Shown here one piece after another: positions 1 through 9,112 of a stretch of DNA of 64,000 nucleotides; the stretch's first letter is position 1, and each line of letters starts with the position of its first letter. The position numbers were made by a program, and so were the translations under genes. Below the pieces are notes generated by a model. It saw only the letters and a program-made list of their open reading frames with translations. It was not told the origin of the DNA and did not search any database. This DNA comes from Deltaproteobacteria bacterium (GTDB lineage Bacteria > Myxococcota_A > Polyangia > Polyangiales > Polyangiaceae), in the NCBI GenBank assembly GCA_016218915.1, contig JACRCQ010000027.1, positions 1 to 64,000 of the forward strand, in the 5' to 3' direction.

Positions 1-478
1 CCATGAACACCTCTTCGATGCTGGACGCAGAAAGCACGCGAAGCGCCCATGCCCGGATCAGCTCCGGGGAAGCGTGGTCGAGCGTCTCTCTCGTCTGATC
101 GGATAGCGCTCCGAACCTGAATTCGAGCTGCTGAATCAGAACCGCTTGCTGGCCTCGAGCTTCACCTCGAGCTTCACCTCGAGCTTCACCCGCCGCTTCG
201 CCCTGGCGCCTGGCCTCGCCCATCTCCATCCGGTACATCGCGAGCCCTTCCTCGCGTAGACGTGCAACGCGCTGGGCATACGGGTCTGCCGATAGCTCGT
301 CGAGCGCTTCCTTGGCCTTGCCAAATACCTCGTCGCTCATCGCCAGCTCCTCCAGGTCCGCGTCGTCGGCTGCCCTGAAGAACCTCCCCCAGTCTGCCAG
401 CTTCCCTTCCTGATCATACTCCGGCGAGCCCCTGGACGGGAGCCTGGGAAGCTCGATGATGTGGATTTCAAGTTGGTC
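1..478 (-). pseudogene. Rpn-family nuclease/transposase remnant (DUF4351 C-terminus)
   Basis: The minus strand reads as the C-terminal half of an Rpn-type (recombination-promoting nuclease, PD-(D/E)XK) protein and runs off the window. Visible are the LEIHIIELPRLP segment that usually follows the nuclease core, a charged linker with GEAR repeats, and a DUF4351-like tail containing the words RFGALSD and ASSIEEVF. Upstream of 478 the frame stays open a short way but no longer resembles the family, and no nuclease core is present, so the gene has lost its N-terminus. A complete gene with a wrongly read 5' part cannot be fully excluded, but about 200 expected residues are missing. Confidence 0.7.
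153..188. repeat. 3 x 12-bp tandem repeat in the Rpn remnant
   Basis: Three identical copies of CCTCGAGCTTCA stand head to tail. On the minus strand they encode GEAR repeated, the kind of slippage-prone linker seen before the C-terminal domain of Rpn/DUF4351 proteins. Confidence 0.9.
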
Positions 479-653
479 GGCGCCCTGTCTGATTGGCTGC
501 AAGCCGGGATGCATGCCTCGCGAACAGGAACGCCCCATCGAACACTGGTGCGACTGGTTCCTCAAGGAGGTGGGACAATGGCGGCGATACCGACCGGACG
601 GCCGGCGATCACGCTCGAACTAGCGGCCTCCCGGCACCCGGGGGGCGCTGCGA
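479..653. other. Unassigned stretch beside the remnant
   Basis: No gene is supported here. A short plus-strand frame ending at a TAG at 621-623 would encode a Trp-rich tail (EHWCDWFLKEVGQWRRY), which may be debris of another broken gene. A strong AAGGAGGT-like sequence before an ATG at 578 opens a frame that runs antisense into the neighbouring lipoprotein and is not convincing. Confidence 0.35.
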
Positions 654-1319
654 TTACTTGCCCTCCAGCCCGAGCTTCGCCTCGTACAGCAGCTTGCCGA
701 ACTGCGGGTCCTGAATCGCGATCGTGTAGTCGTTCACCGCCTCGATCTTCACCTCGCGCGGCACGTTCACCCACTTGGCCATCCCCTGATCCCCGCCCTT
801 GGGCTTGATCACGATCGTCCGATCCGTCTCGTCGCCGAAGTCGAACATCACCCTGTGCAGGATCACCAGAGAGTTGCCCTTCTTCTGCATCGAGGTCCAC
901 CACCAGTTCTTCGCGGCATCTGGCTTGAACCGGATCGCGTTGACCTGGATCTTGTCCCTCGCCGTCGCCATGCAAGCCGCCACTGCGTCGGGATTCCCGC
1001 CAGAAGCGTTGCACTTCTTCTCCGCTGCCTTGCCCACTTCGGAGTTCTCGAACGCAAGGAGGAACAGCGCGTCGGCCATGGTCACGATGTCCCGGGGCTT
1101 CTGCGTCGGCTTCATCGCGTCATCGGCCGACGGCGTCCCCATCTTGTTCTCCACCTTCGGCGGCTCAGGCTCGGCGCTGGCGCTCGCCGGCGGAGCAGCT
1201 GGAGGAGCGGGCTTGGCTGAAGCGACAGGAGGGGTCGGCGCGGCCGGGGGAGGGCCTCCGCACGCCGCAGCCGCCAGGATCACAGCGAAAACACCCATCG
1301 CACGAGGTCCCAAGGTCAT
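654..1319 (-). CDS. Hypothetical lipoprotein
   Basis: A 221-residue secreted protein of unknown function. The N-terminus is a short type II signal peptide ending in LAAAAC, so it should be acylated at that Cys. A Pro/Ala-rich linker of about 40 residues follows, then a compact domain with two spaced cysteines (KKCNASGG and AACMATA) that may form a disulfide, a WWW cluster, and an Asp/Lys-rich C-terminal half. The ATG is supported by AAGGAAGG eight bases upstream. No known family is recognised. It stands alone, divergent from the GH13 gene. Confidence 0.75.
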   Translation of the reverse strand: MTLGPRAMGVFAVILAAAACGGPPPAAPTPPVASAKPAPPAAPPASASAEPEPPKVENKMGTPSADDAMKPTQKPRDIVTMADALFLLAFENSEVGKAAEKKCNASGGNPDAVAACMATARDKIQVNAIRFKPDAAKNWWWTSMQKKGNSLVILHRVMFDFGDETDRTIVIKPKGGDQGMAKWVNVPREVKIEAVNDYTIAIQDPQFGKLLYEAKLGLEGK

Positions 1320-1436
1320 CGAGGTTCCCTTCCTTGATGCATCGCGGCGTATCGCGGCGCTAGCCTGACGTCAACCGACACCCCGGCGCCACCGCGGGCG
1401 TTGACCTGGACGGATTTTCCATGACAGAGGTGACGC

Positions 1437-2738
1437 ATGCCAGGACCGCGTCTCTACAATCTCTTCCCCTTGCTCGCAGGCCCGATCACCGGCTGGGTCG
1501 AGCTGCTCGACCGCATCATCGCCATGGGATTCGATTGGGTGTTCATCAATCCCTTCCACTACCCAGGATTCTCCGGGAGCTTGTACGCGGTCAAGGACTA
1601 CTACCGACTGCATCCCCTGGTGCAGGGCGACTCCAGAGAATCTCCTGAAGAGCTTCTCAGCACGTTCGTGCGCGCTGCCCAACGCCGCGGGCTGCGTGTG
1701 GCCATGGACTTGGTCATCAACCACACCAGCAAGGACTCGCTGCTGGCCGAGCAGCACCCTGAGTTCTTCGAGCACGAGAAAGATGGCTCCCTGCGCTCTC
1801 CATCCGCCATCGATCCGGCTGATTCCCGCAAGGTCACCGTGTGGGGAGACCTCGCAGAAATAGACTTCAGCAAGCGTCCTGAGCGCGAAGCACTCGTCGC
1901 GTACTGGAAGAAACTCGTGGTCCACCACGCGGCGCTCGGCTTTCGTGGCTTCCGTTGCGATGCAGCCTACAAGGTGCCTGCCGAGGTCTGGACCGAGCTC
2001 ATCGAGGAAGGACGCACCTGCGGCGACGTGATCTTCTTCGCGGAGACGCTCGGCTGCCGTCTGGCAGAGGCAAAGGGCCTGGCAGGCGCCGGGTTCGACT
2101 ACTTCTTCAACAGCTCCAAGTGGTGGGACTTCCGCGCCCCGTGGCTGCTCGAGCAGTACCAGTCCTTTCGGTCCACCGCCCCTTCCATCGCGTTTCCCGA
2201 GAGCCACGACACGCCGCGTCTCGTCGCAGAGCTCAGAGACAAAGGCGTCAAGGACGTTGGTGCCATCGAGGCGTTCTACCGGCAACGATACCTGTTCGCC
2301 GCCTTCTTCTCGTCCGGTCTCATGATGCCCATGGGCTTTGACCGGGGTTACGACCGCAAGCTCGACGTGGTGACCACCCGACCAGAGCACGCAGGCCCGG
2401 ACCTGTTCGACCTCGGCCCCTTCATCGCAGCAACGCATCGCGCCAAGACGTCCATTCCTGCGCTCAATGTCGAAGGGCCGCAGACGCTGCTCACGCCTCC
2501 GGGGTCGCCTGTGGTGGGGATGCTGCGGGAAACCGAAAACAGCGCGAACTGCTGCGTGGCGTTGATCAATCCTTCGACAGAGTGGCGCGAAATCGAGATC
2601 GATTCCATGCCGCGCGTCTCTCGCCTCCCGCTCTCGGTCGCGTGCGACACCTGGCCAGGCGCAGTGCAGGGCGATTGGCGTCCTGGCGGACGCCAACGGC
2701 TTGCGCCGCTTGCCGTAAGTCTACTGCGGTCGCCGTAG
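1437..2738 (+). CDS. GH13 alpha-amylase-family enzyme, GlgE-like
   Basis: A 433-residue (beta/alpha)8 glycoside hydrolase family 13 protein with no signal peptide, so probably cytosolic. All four GH13 blocks are visible: DLVINH (91-96), the nucleophile Asp175 in GFRCDAAYK, the acid/base Glu203 in FFAETLG, and PESHDTPR with His257-Asp258. The layout and the AETLG block recall maltosyltransferase GlgE and related GH13_3 enzymes, but at 433 residues it lacks the large N-terminal domains of true GlgE (about 660). It could act on alpha-1,4-glucans or maltosyl donors; substrate cannot be read from sequence. No glycogen or trehalose genes flank it. The start is chosen for GAGGTGA just upstream. Confidence 0.8.
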   Translation: MPGPRLYNLFPLLAGPITGWVELLDRIIAMGFDWVFINPFHYPGFSGSLYAVKDYYRLHPLVQGDSRESPEELLSTFVRAAQRRGLRVAMDLVINHTSKDSLLAEQHPEFFEHEKDGSLRSPSAIDPADSRKVTVWGDLAEIDFSKRPEREALVAYWKKLVVHHAALGFRGFRCDAAYKVPAEVWTELIEEGRTCGDVIFFAETLGCRLAEAKGLAGAGFDYFFNSSKWWDFRAPWLLEQYQSFRSTAPSIAFPESHDTPRLVAELRDKGVKDVGAIEAFYRQRYLFAAFFSSGLMMPMGFDRGYDRKLDVVTTRPEHAGPDLFDLGPFIAATHRAKTSIPALNVEGPQTLLTPPGSPVVGMLRETENSANCCVALINPSTEWREIEIDSMPRVSRLPLSVACDTWPGAVQGDWRPGGRQRLAPLAVSLLRSP

Positions 2739-2930
2739 GCTTCAGACTCCGGGCGTCCGGCGCCTGAACCGGGATTGCACGAGCACGAGCATGGCGGCAC
2801 GTGGGTGGAGCTGCGACCGTAGGGGAGCGGGTGGACGAACTTGACGCGCCATCTCCAACCTGGAGCCCGTAGCCTGTAGCCTCTGCCGCGCTTGACATCC
2901 CGGCAACCTACCGCGACATTCGTGAATGTG

Positions 2931-3794
2931 ATGCGACGACTCTTTTTTGTGCTCTTCGGTGCTGCACTTCTCGCTTCCCCCGCATGCGGCTCTGGGTCGT
3001 CGGATGACGGAGGAGGTTTTGCCAATGCAAGCGGCTCAGGCGAGTTGCCCTGCACTCCAGGTGAGCAGGTCGAATGCGCCTGCATGAGCACGAGTGCCCA
3101 AGGCATCCAGGTCTGCAAGGTCGACGGCACCGGCTTTGGTCCGTGCACCGGCTGCAGCAGCGCTGGCGGCTCTGGAGGTACGGCGGGATCAGGAGGAGCT
3201 GACGCGTCTGCAGGCTCAGGCGGAGCTGGCGGCACGACTCCAACCGGCGGCGCTGGAGGCTCCGCAGGCACAGCGGGCACAAGCGGAGGTGCAGGTGCGG
3301 GAGGAACGAGCTGCGCGAAGCCATGCGGCACGGACTGCTGCCCCGGCAACTCGGTGTGCATTGATGACGGCAAGGGCAACCTGTCGTGCGCGCTGAGCTG
3401 CACGGTCAACACGCAATGCCCGATGGAAGCTCCGTGCTGCGACCTGTTGATGCCTGGCGGGGGCGCCTGCATGCAGAAGCACCCCTACCAGTCCTGCCGG
3501 TGCAATGTGCGTACGGACTGCCCGGACGAAGAGGCTTGCGCGCCGTGGACCGACAACAAGGGCAGCCCCGTGGGGCCTTATGTGTGCAAGCCGAACAACG
3601 GCAGTGCCTATGCGGGCTGCTATGGGCTGCTGACCAATTGCGGCAACGGCTACTGCTGTCTGGCCGATGCCATTGGCAACCAGTTCTGCGCGTTTGCCTG
3701 TCAGACGAGCAGCGAGTGCGGCAACGCCAAGTGCATCGAGTACCCGGACACCAGCAACACGACGTGCTCCTCAGGGCTCGGCTGCGGCCCCTGA
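2931..3794 (+). CDS. Cys-rich lipoprotein with Gly/Ala linker
   Basis: The open frame extends further upstream, but the ATG at 2931 gives a proper lipoprotein signal (MRRLFFVLFGAALLASPAC) and is preferred. The mature 270-odd residues hold a short Cys patch (CTPGEQVECAC), a low-complexity linker of GGSGG/AGTGG repeats of about 60 residues, then a domain with roughly 20 cysteines in CC and CxxDxxCP-type spacings. This is a common architecture of Polyangiales surface lipoproteins; molecular role unknown. The gene ends 14 bases from the converging Cys-repeat lipoprotein. Confidence 0.8.
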   Translation: MRRLFFVLFGAALLASPACGSGSSDDGGGFANASGSGELPCTPGEQVECACMSTSAQGIQVCKVDGTGFGPCTGCSSAGGSGGTAGSGGADASAGSGGAGGTTPTGGAGGSAGTAGTSGGAGAGGTSCAKPCGTDCCPGNSVCIDDGKGNLSCALSCTVNTQCPMEAPCCDLLMPGGGACMQKHPYQSCRCNVRTDCPDEEACAPWTDNKGSPVGPYVCKPNNGSAYAGCYGLLTNCGNGYCCLADAIGNQFCAFACQTSSECGNAKCIEYPDTSNTTCSSGLGCGP

Positions 3795-3808
3795 ATCGGG
3801 CGCCCCCG

Positions 3809-5143
3809 TCAATAGCCGCAGCAGTAGTCGCAATCGTTGGTCGGGGTTCCAGAGCCGCCGCAGGCGCCATTGCCGTTGGTCTCGCACAAGCACGTGTACC
3901 AGTTGTTCTGGCTGCACACGTCGCCGCAATAGACCACGGGAGGGTAGGTCTGGCAGCAGTGCGCGCAATCCCAGGACTTGGGTCCCTGGCCGTAGCAGAC
4001 ACCGCTTCCGTTGTCGCACAATCCGCCGTACCAGCCGTTCTGGGAGATCAGCTCGCCGCACGAGAACGACTGGCAGCAGTGCTGACAATCCCAGGAGGAC
4101 GGCCCTTGGTGGTTGCAGGCAGTGTCAGCGCCGTTCTCGCAAAAAGCGTTAGACCACCCGTTCTGTACCTGATAGTCGCCGCAGGAGGGCAGCTGGCAGC
4201 AATGGTCGCACTCGAGCGTCTGCGGCCCGCTGCCGTTGCACGCGCCATTGCCGCCTGACTCGCACTTGGGGTTGGCCCAGCCGTTCTGCTGGGAAAGCTC
4301 CCAGCAGTACTTCAATGGGCATGCTCCGCAATCTTGCGGACAGGACGTGCAGGTCTCACCGCCATTGCAGCTTCCGTCCGGGCACGCCGGCGGACAGGCC
4401 CCGCAATCCTGCGGGCAGCTCGAGCAACTCTCGCCTCCTTCGCACTTGCCGTTGGGGCACGCGGGAGGACACGCTCCGCAATCCTGCGGGCAGCTCGAGC
4501 AGGTCTCGCCGTTGTCGCACTTGGCATTGGGGCACGCAGGAGGGCACGCTCCGCAATCCTGCGGGCAGCTCGAGCAGTTCTCCGAGCCGTTGCACTTGCC
4601 ATCCTGACACGCAGGCGGACAGGCTCCGCAGTCCTGGGGGCAGCTCGAGCAGGTCTCGCCGTTGTCGCACTTGGCGTTCGGGCAGCTCGGCGGACAGGCT
4701 CCACAATCCTGGGGGCAGCTCGAACAGTTCTCGCTCGTGGCGCAGGTCGTGTCGCCACACACGGGCTTGCAGACGCCGCAGGTGATCACGTCGCCGCAGC
4801 CGTTCGACACGACCCCGCAGTCGGTTGCAGCACAGGTCTTCGGGGTGCACGGATTCTTCCCGCACAAGTTCGGCCCCCCGCCGCCGCACGTTTCGCCGGT
4901 CGGACATTTCCCGCACGCGACCACTGCGCCGCAACCATTGGGGGCATTCCCACATGTGAATCCCGCCGAGGCGCACGTCACCGGGACACACACGCCGCTG
5001 GAGCCGTCGGTCTTGCCCCCGTCGTGCCCCACTTCGGTCGACGCGTCCTTGCTGGGTGGCCACGCAGTGCCTTGGGCGTCGGCGCCCGAGCAGCCCGGCA
5101 GCCAGGCCGCCGACAGAAGTGCGAGGACCAGACGCAAGCGCAT
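3809..5143 (-). CDS. Lipoprotein with tandem 25-residue Cys repeats
   Basis: A 444-residue secreted protein. Signal peptide MRLRLVLALLSAAWLPGC is followed by a short Asp/Gly linker, then a Cys module (about 50-126) with the pattern CGNAPNGCG and CGGGGPN that recurs in the lipoprotein at 62176-63132. Residues 129-278 are six back-to-back 25-residue units, each with six cysteines (core CSSCPQDCGACPP). Residues 279-444 are four further units of about 41 residues, each with xNGW near the start and a CC pair at the end. It probably forms a disulfide-cross-linked rod on the cell surface. Function unknown; no catalytic motif seen. Confidence 0.85.
   Translation of the reverse strand: MRLRLVLALLSAAWLPGCSGADAQGTAWPPSKDASTEVGHDGGKTDGSSGVCVPVTCASAGFTCGNAPNGCGAVVACGKCPTGETCGGGGPNLCGKNPCTPKTCAATDCGVVSNGCGDVITCGVCKPVCGDTTCATSENCSSCPQDCGACPPSCPNAKCDNGETCSSCPQDCGACPPACQDGKCNGSENCSSCPQDCGACPPACPNAKCDNGETCSSCPQDCGACPPACPNGKCEGGESCSSCPQDCGACPPACPDGSCNGGETCTSCPQDCGACPLKYCWELSQQNGWANPKCESGGNGACNGSGPQTLECDHCCQLPSCGDYQVQNGWSNAFCENGADTACNHQGPSSWDCQHCCQSFSCGELISQNGWYGGLCDNGSGVCYGQGPKSWDCAHCCQTYPPVVYCGDVCSQNNWYTCLCETNGNGACGGSGTPTNDCDYCCGY
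3812..4309 (-). repeat. Four degenerate ~41-residue coding repeats
   Basis: Four units of about 41 residues end the lipoprotein. Each starts (Y/S)CG/W, carries QNGW or QNNW and ends with a CDxCC-type pair. They are more diverged than the adjacent 25-residue units. Confidence 0.75.
4310..4759 (-). repeat. Six 75-bp coding tandem repeats
   Basis: Six in-frame 75-bp units encode 25-residue Cys repeats (protein residues 129-278). Two units (154-178 and 204-228) are nearly identical in protein sequence, which suggests recent duplication or gene conversion. Confidence 0.9.
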
Positions 5144-5186
5144 ACCCCCATCATAGCGCGATCAGGGCTCGTGCTCACGGACAGGA

Positions 5187-6044
5187 TCAAGAGGGTAGAT
5201 AAGGGGCGATCGAGCGTCGAAACGCCTCGGCCGAAGGTGGCCGCGCGTCGGCGTCCTTGGACATCGCCCGCATGATCACATCGCTCAGCCCTGCCGGAGA
5301 ATTCGCCCGGTACTTCGACAACGGCACGGCCTGGTCATGCGTGGCCCGGTGCCAGACTTCCCGGGCATCGACCCCATCGAACGGCAGCTTCTGGGTGAGC
5401 ATCTCGTAGGCCATCACCGCGAGCGAGTAGACGTCTGCGCGTCCATCCACATGCTTGGCATTTCGAATCTGCTCAGGCGCCATGTACTCGGGCGTACCGA
5501 ACCCCACACCGCTCAGAGTCAGCCGGCCCGCGGTCTCGGTGGCGAGCAGCGACAGGCCGAAGTCGAAGATGCGGGCCCTCGGACAGTCCTCGGCCGAGGT
5601 CACCAGCACGTTGCTCGGCTTCAAGTCCCGATGAACGACCCCCGCTTCGTGCGCAGCAGACAAGCCGGACGCGATCTGATCGATGAGCACGAGCGCGACC
5701 TTGAGAGGAAGCATCCTTCGTCCCCGTGGATAGACCATCTCGCGCAGGCTGATCCCATCGACGTACTCCATGGCAAGGAACGGCATCCCTGTGGGAAGCC
5801 TTCCGACGGCCATGGTGCACACGACGTGCGGGGATCGGATGAACAGGGTCGCGCGAGCCTCCTGCACGAAGCGCTTGAGGGCTGCGCCGTCGGCCCGGAA
5901 GCAGTCATGGGGGATCTTGATCGCCACCCGCTCTCCCGTGGCCTCCACGATGGCTTCGTAGACGGTTCCCATGCCCCCCTTGCCGATGCGACGCACCACC
6001 CGATAGGCCTGCGCTACGAGGGATCCGGGACCGATGGTATGCAC
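5187..6044 (-). CDS. Ser/Thr protein kinase (Hanks type), soluble
   Basis: A compact 285-residue eukaryote-type kinase with little outside the catalytic domain. Visible are the Gly loop GKGGMGTVYEA, the lysine in VAIKIP, the catalytic loop HRDLKPSN, the metal-binding DFGL, and the GTPEYMAPEQ activation-segment end. There is no transmembrane helix, so it should be cytosolic and may rely on a partner for input. An upstream ATG at 6146 would overlap the lipoprotein gene by 61 bases; the GTG at 6044 follows AAGAGAG and is preferred. It lies in a minus-strand run with the genes at 6086-7039 and 7068-7715. Confidence 0.88.
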   Translation of the reverse strand: MHTIGPGSLVAQAYRVVRRIGKGGMGTVYEAIVEATGERVAIKIPHDCFRADGAALKRFVQEARATLFIRSPHVVCTMAVGRLPTGMPFLAMEYVDGISLREMVYPRGRRMLPLKVALVLIDQIASGLSAAHEAGVVHRDLKPSNVLVTSAEDCPRARIFDFGLSLLATETAGRLTLSGVGFGTPEYMAPEQIRNAKHVDGRADVYSLAVMAYEMLTQKLPFDGVDAREVWHRATHDQAVPLSKYRANSPAGLSDVIMRAMSKDADARPPSAEAFRRSIAPYLPS

Positions 6045-6085
6045 GGGACTCTCTTGTCTACCAGAGCGAGGGTCAGGTGCTGTCT

Positions 6086-7039
6086 TCAGTTGCACAGAGG
6101 GCACCCTTTGGGGCACGTCGGCTCCTGGGCGGTGGGCCAATGGCATGTAGGTCCGCCGTACGGTCCTGGGCCCTGCACGTCACAGCAGAGCTGCCCCCAC
6201 TGACAGCAATTGAATCCACAACAAAAAGAGCCGGAGCCGCACGCACCGCCGTTGCACGGTGGCGTTGAGCAGATCCCGTTGTCGCAATAGGGCGAGCTTT
6301 CGGGAATCGATGTGCACCCCAGGCCGCACGAGCCGCAATTGGCTGGGTCGTTCTGGGTGTACACGCACTTCGTGCCGCAGCAGCTGAAAGGCGCCTGGCA
6401 GTTGGAGGAATCGCAGCCTGGGCTGCCGCCCATGCCGGCGCTGCCCCCGGCTCCACCCTTGCAGTGCCACGTGGAATCGTTTGCGCAATAGCAGGTATCG
6501 CCCCCCGGCCCCGGATTCGCACACCCAGACCCGGGATTGCAGCATGGGGCGCCGTTCGGACCACAACCGATGTCCGTACAGCTGCCCGCGCTGCCGCCCG
6601 TACCTGGCTGGCAATGCCATAGCCAGTCGCTCGCGCACGTGCAGCTCATCCCGTTGCCGTTGCCGCAGCCCATGCCAGGATCGCAACACGGCGCCAGGTC
6701 AGGACCGCATGGCGTTCCAACGCAGGCGCCGCCGGAGCCACCTTGCGGGGCGCCGCCGCTGCCACCCGGTGGAGCGCCTCCGCTGCCTCCCCATGGCGAA
6801 CCGCCGCTTCCTCCCGCGGGCGAGCCGCCCGCCCCGCCCATCGGCGAGCCGCCGATGCCGGCCCCGCCGCCGGTGGTGGCTCCTCCGGTGCCAGAATTCC
6901 CGCCAGCGCCTGCGCTTGCGCCGGAGGCAGCAGCGCCGCCGCTTCCGCCTTCTCCAGTGCTCACCGACCCGCCGCAGGCAACCAGGAGGGTCAACGCCGC
7001 TGTGAATGCAACCGAGCCCAGACATCGCTTGGAGCGCAT
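6086..7039 (-). CDS. Gly-rich, Cys-rich lipoprotein
   Basis: The ATG at 7039 follows AGGAGA and begins a lipoprotein signal (MRSKRCLGSVAFTAALTLLVAC); an earlier ATG nine codons upstream is less likely. After cleavage come about 80 residues of GGSGG, PxGGSGG and similar low-complexity repeats, then a domain with more than 25 cysteines in motifs such as CGPDLAPCC and CSCG-like clusters, ending GCPLCN. The two CGPN/DxAPCC blocks are internal repeats. Structural surface protein by analogy; no enzyme motif. The kinase gene lies 41 bases downstream. Confidence 0.8.
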   Translation of the reverse strand: MRSKRCLGSVAFTAALTLLVACGGSVSTGEGGSGGAAASGASAGAGGNSGTGGATTGGGAGIGGSPMGGAGGSPAGGSGGSPWGGSGGAPPGGSGGAPQGGSGGACVGTPCGPDLAPCCDPGMGCGNGNGMSCTCASDWLWHCQPGTGGSAGSCTDIGCGPNGAPCCNPGSGCANPGPGGDTCYCANDSTWHCKGGAGGSAGMGGSPGCDSSNCQAPFSCCGTKCVYTQNDPANCGSCGLGCTSIPESSPYCDNGICSTPPCNGGACGSGSFCCGFNCCQWGQLCCDVQGPGPYGGPTCHWPTAQEPTCPKGCPLCN

Positions 7040-7067
7040 GTTCGATCTCCTGCCCGATGGTAGCACA

Positions 7068-7715
7068 CTACTTGCGGCGCCCCGGACGAACCGCGCTCAT
7101 CTCGGGAACCGTCGGATTGCGCTGCGCGATCGGCCCTTCGTGCAGGACTCCCAGGGGATGCGCCTCACAGCCGACACGCAGCACATCGACAGTGGCCTGG
7201 AAATGAACCTCATCGCAGATCCGGCACACGCCGAAGCGGTGCTCGTAGTCGTCCGGACTCTCCATCGCATCTGCGGCGAACAGAGCGAGAATCTGATCGC
7301 TCAGGCAGGTATCTTCCTTGAAGCGGACACACCACACCTGGCTGCCTGTAGAAGGTGATTTGCAGCGCACGAGGCGCTGCTGGTAGAGGGCAGCATGTAC
7401 GAACGACATGTGCCCATGCTCGACCATGGCGCGAAGACGCTGCAGCACCCGCTCTCGGGCAAGCGCGATCACCGGGCGTGCCGCAGGTAACGGCGCTACC
7501 CGTCCAGGCGGGAACGAATTGCACTCGAGCGATAGCGTCCCTGCATCAGGCTCGAACACCTCGAGCACACGCGAGCCGGGAGCCAAGGTGATCCGGTCCG
7601 GGCGGAGCAGGTGCTCGTTGATCCATTCGAGCAACTCCGCAGTGCCCCAAGGGGCCTTGGTCCCTCGCATGAAGGCCAGAGCGGCCGACCGCGGGCTGCT
7701 CCGTTCGAAGTCCAT
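7068..7715 (-). CDS. Hypothetical protein
   Basis: A 215-residue soluble protein with no signal peptide or membrane segment. GGAGGG eight bases before the ATG at 7715 decides the start over an upstream candidate at 7754. The middle is rich in Arg/Leu helices, and the C-terminal third has a CRICDEVHF segment that might bind metal. No family is recognised. It is the first gene of the minus-strand run ending with the kinase at 5187, with 28 bases to the next gene. Confidence 0.65.
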   Translation of the reverse strand: MDFERSSPRSAALAFMRGTKAPWGTAELLEWINEHLLRPDRITLAPGSRVLEVFEPDAGTLSLECNSFPPGRVAPLPAARPVIALARERVLQRLRAMVEHGHMSFVHAALYQQRLVRCKSPSTGSQVWCVRFKEDTCLSDQILALFAADAMESPDDYEHRFGVCRICDEVHFQATVDVLRVGCEAHPLGVLHEGPIAQRNPTVPEMSAVRPGRRK

Positions 7716-7827
7716 AGTGCCCTCCAGTGTGCGGGATCGACTCGAGAATGGCAACTGGAAAGGAAAGGTTGGAGGAACACGAATCGCGTGCCCTTCCCTT
7801 TCGGCCCTGATGTGAGATCATGGCACC

Positions 7828-9072
7828 GTGCAACCGGTGAATCTCCTGGTAGGGCTCGGAGTCGCGGCACTCTGGGCCGGCGCAGTAGGGTGCGGCTACG
7901 ACTTCGACGCTCCGTTCACCGAGCCTTGGAAGCCCGGCGTCGATGCGTCGGATGGCGCGCTGGATGTGACCCAGGAGACCAAGACTGATGCCTCGGGCGG
8001 CAAAGGTGGAAGCGCGGGCAAAGGCGGCACGGGCGGCGCTGCAGGGACGGGCGGGGCATCGGGACAGGGAGGCACTGCCGGGCAGGGAGGAGCCGCTGCA
8101 CAAGGAGGCTCGGCGGGTCAAGGCGGGGCCTCTGGAACAGGAGGCATTGCCGGGGGTGGGGCTGGAGGCGGGGGGCTGGAAGACTGCACGAATGGCGTGG
8201 ACGACAACGGCGATGGGCACATCGATTGCGCTGACAGTGCATGTACGGCCGGATACACGTGCGTTCCCGCAGCGCCTGCAGGCCTTTGGTCCCAGACCGG
8301 CTTCCATCGATCCCACGCCGGAGGCGATCCTTCGATCGATTGCGGCCCCGGCTTTACGACAACCACTTTCCACGCTGGGATTCAGCCCACAGTCGGTGAT
8401 TCCTGCGCATGCACGTGCGAGCCCCCGACCGGCGGCTCCTGCGGAGACAGCGTGCGCCACTATTCAGTCAAGGATTGCGCCGGAGCGAGCAAACCAGTGT
8501 CGCAAGGCATCTGCGAGCCAGCAGAGAATTCGGCCGCAGAGAGCTACGACGGAAACCTGCAGCTGGTCAGCACAGGCAACTGTGCGAGCACCGCGGTCGC
8601 CAGCTTCGCGCAGCCCACGTGGATGATTGCCCATGAGTTCTGCCGCCCTGCGTTGCAAGGGGGGGGTTGCCCGGATGGCAACGAGTGCGTTCCCAAGCCG
8701 GACGCCAGCTACAGCTGGAATGCCTGCGTGGAGCAGAGCGGCGACGCGGCGTGCCCGACGGCGTTCGGTAGCAAGTTCACAGTGCACGCGGCCTATGCAG
8801 ACACGCGCGCGTGCAATCCCGCAGGATGCGGTTGCGGCACGCCTTCGGGGGTCAGCTGCATCGGCACGCTCGGACAGTACGCCGACGGCGCGTGCAGCGT
8901 GGCCACAGGCCCTGCGCAGCCTGTCGACGGGCAGTGTCACGCGCTCAACGCAGCGGCCTTCCTGAGCCTATCCGCCTCGACCCAAGGCGGAGCGTGCTCG
9001 TCAGACGGCTCCGCGACCAAGATGGGGTCGGTCGTTGCCTCTGAACCGCATACCTTGTGCTGCCAGCCCTGA
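7828..9072 (+). CDS. Gly-rich, Cys-rich lipoprotein
   Basis: Starts with GTG and a signal peptide ending in GAVGC. About 70 residues of GGxGG/GQGG linker lead to the motif NGVDDNGDGHIDCAD, a calcium-binding-like signature widespread in myxobacterial surface lipoproteins. The remaining 250 residues contain many cysteines, including a CACTCEPP block, and end CCQP. Function unknown. It converges on the MurE-like gene with a 40-base gap lacking a clear terminator. Confidence 0.8.
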   Translation: MQPVNLLVGLGVAALWAGAVGCGYDFDAPFTEPWKPGVDASDGALDVTQETKTDASGGKGGSAGKGGTGGAAGTGGASGQGGTAGQGGAAAQGGSAGQGGASGTGGIAGGGAGGGGLEDCTNGVDDNGDGHIDCADSACTAGYTCVPAAPAGLWSQTGFHRSHAGGDPSIDCGPGFTTTTFHAGIQPTVGDSCACTCEPPTGGSCGDSVRHYSVKDCAGASKPVSQGICEPAENSAAESYDGNLQLVSTGNCASTAVASFAQPTWMIAHEFCRPALQGGGCPDGNECVPKPDASYSWNACVEQSGDAACPTAFGSKFTVHAAYADTRACNPAGCGCGTPSGVSCIGTLGQYADGACSVATGPAQPVDGQCHALNAAAFLSLSASTQGGACSSDGSATKMGSVVASEPHTLCCQP

Positions 9073-9112
9073 TCCGTTGGTCGTTCGGCTGGCAGGCGTC
9101 GCGGATTCTTCT

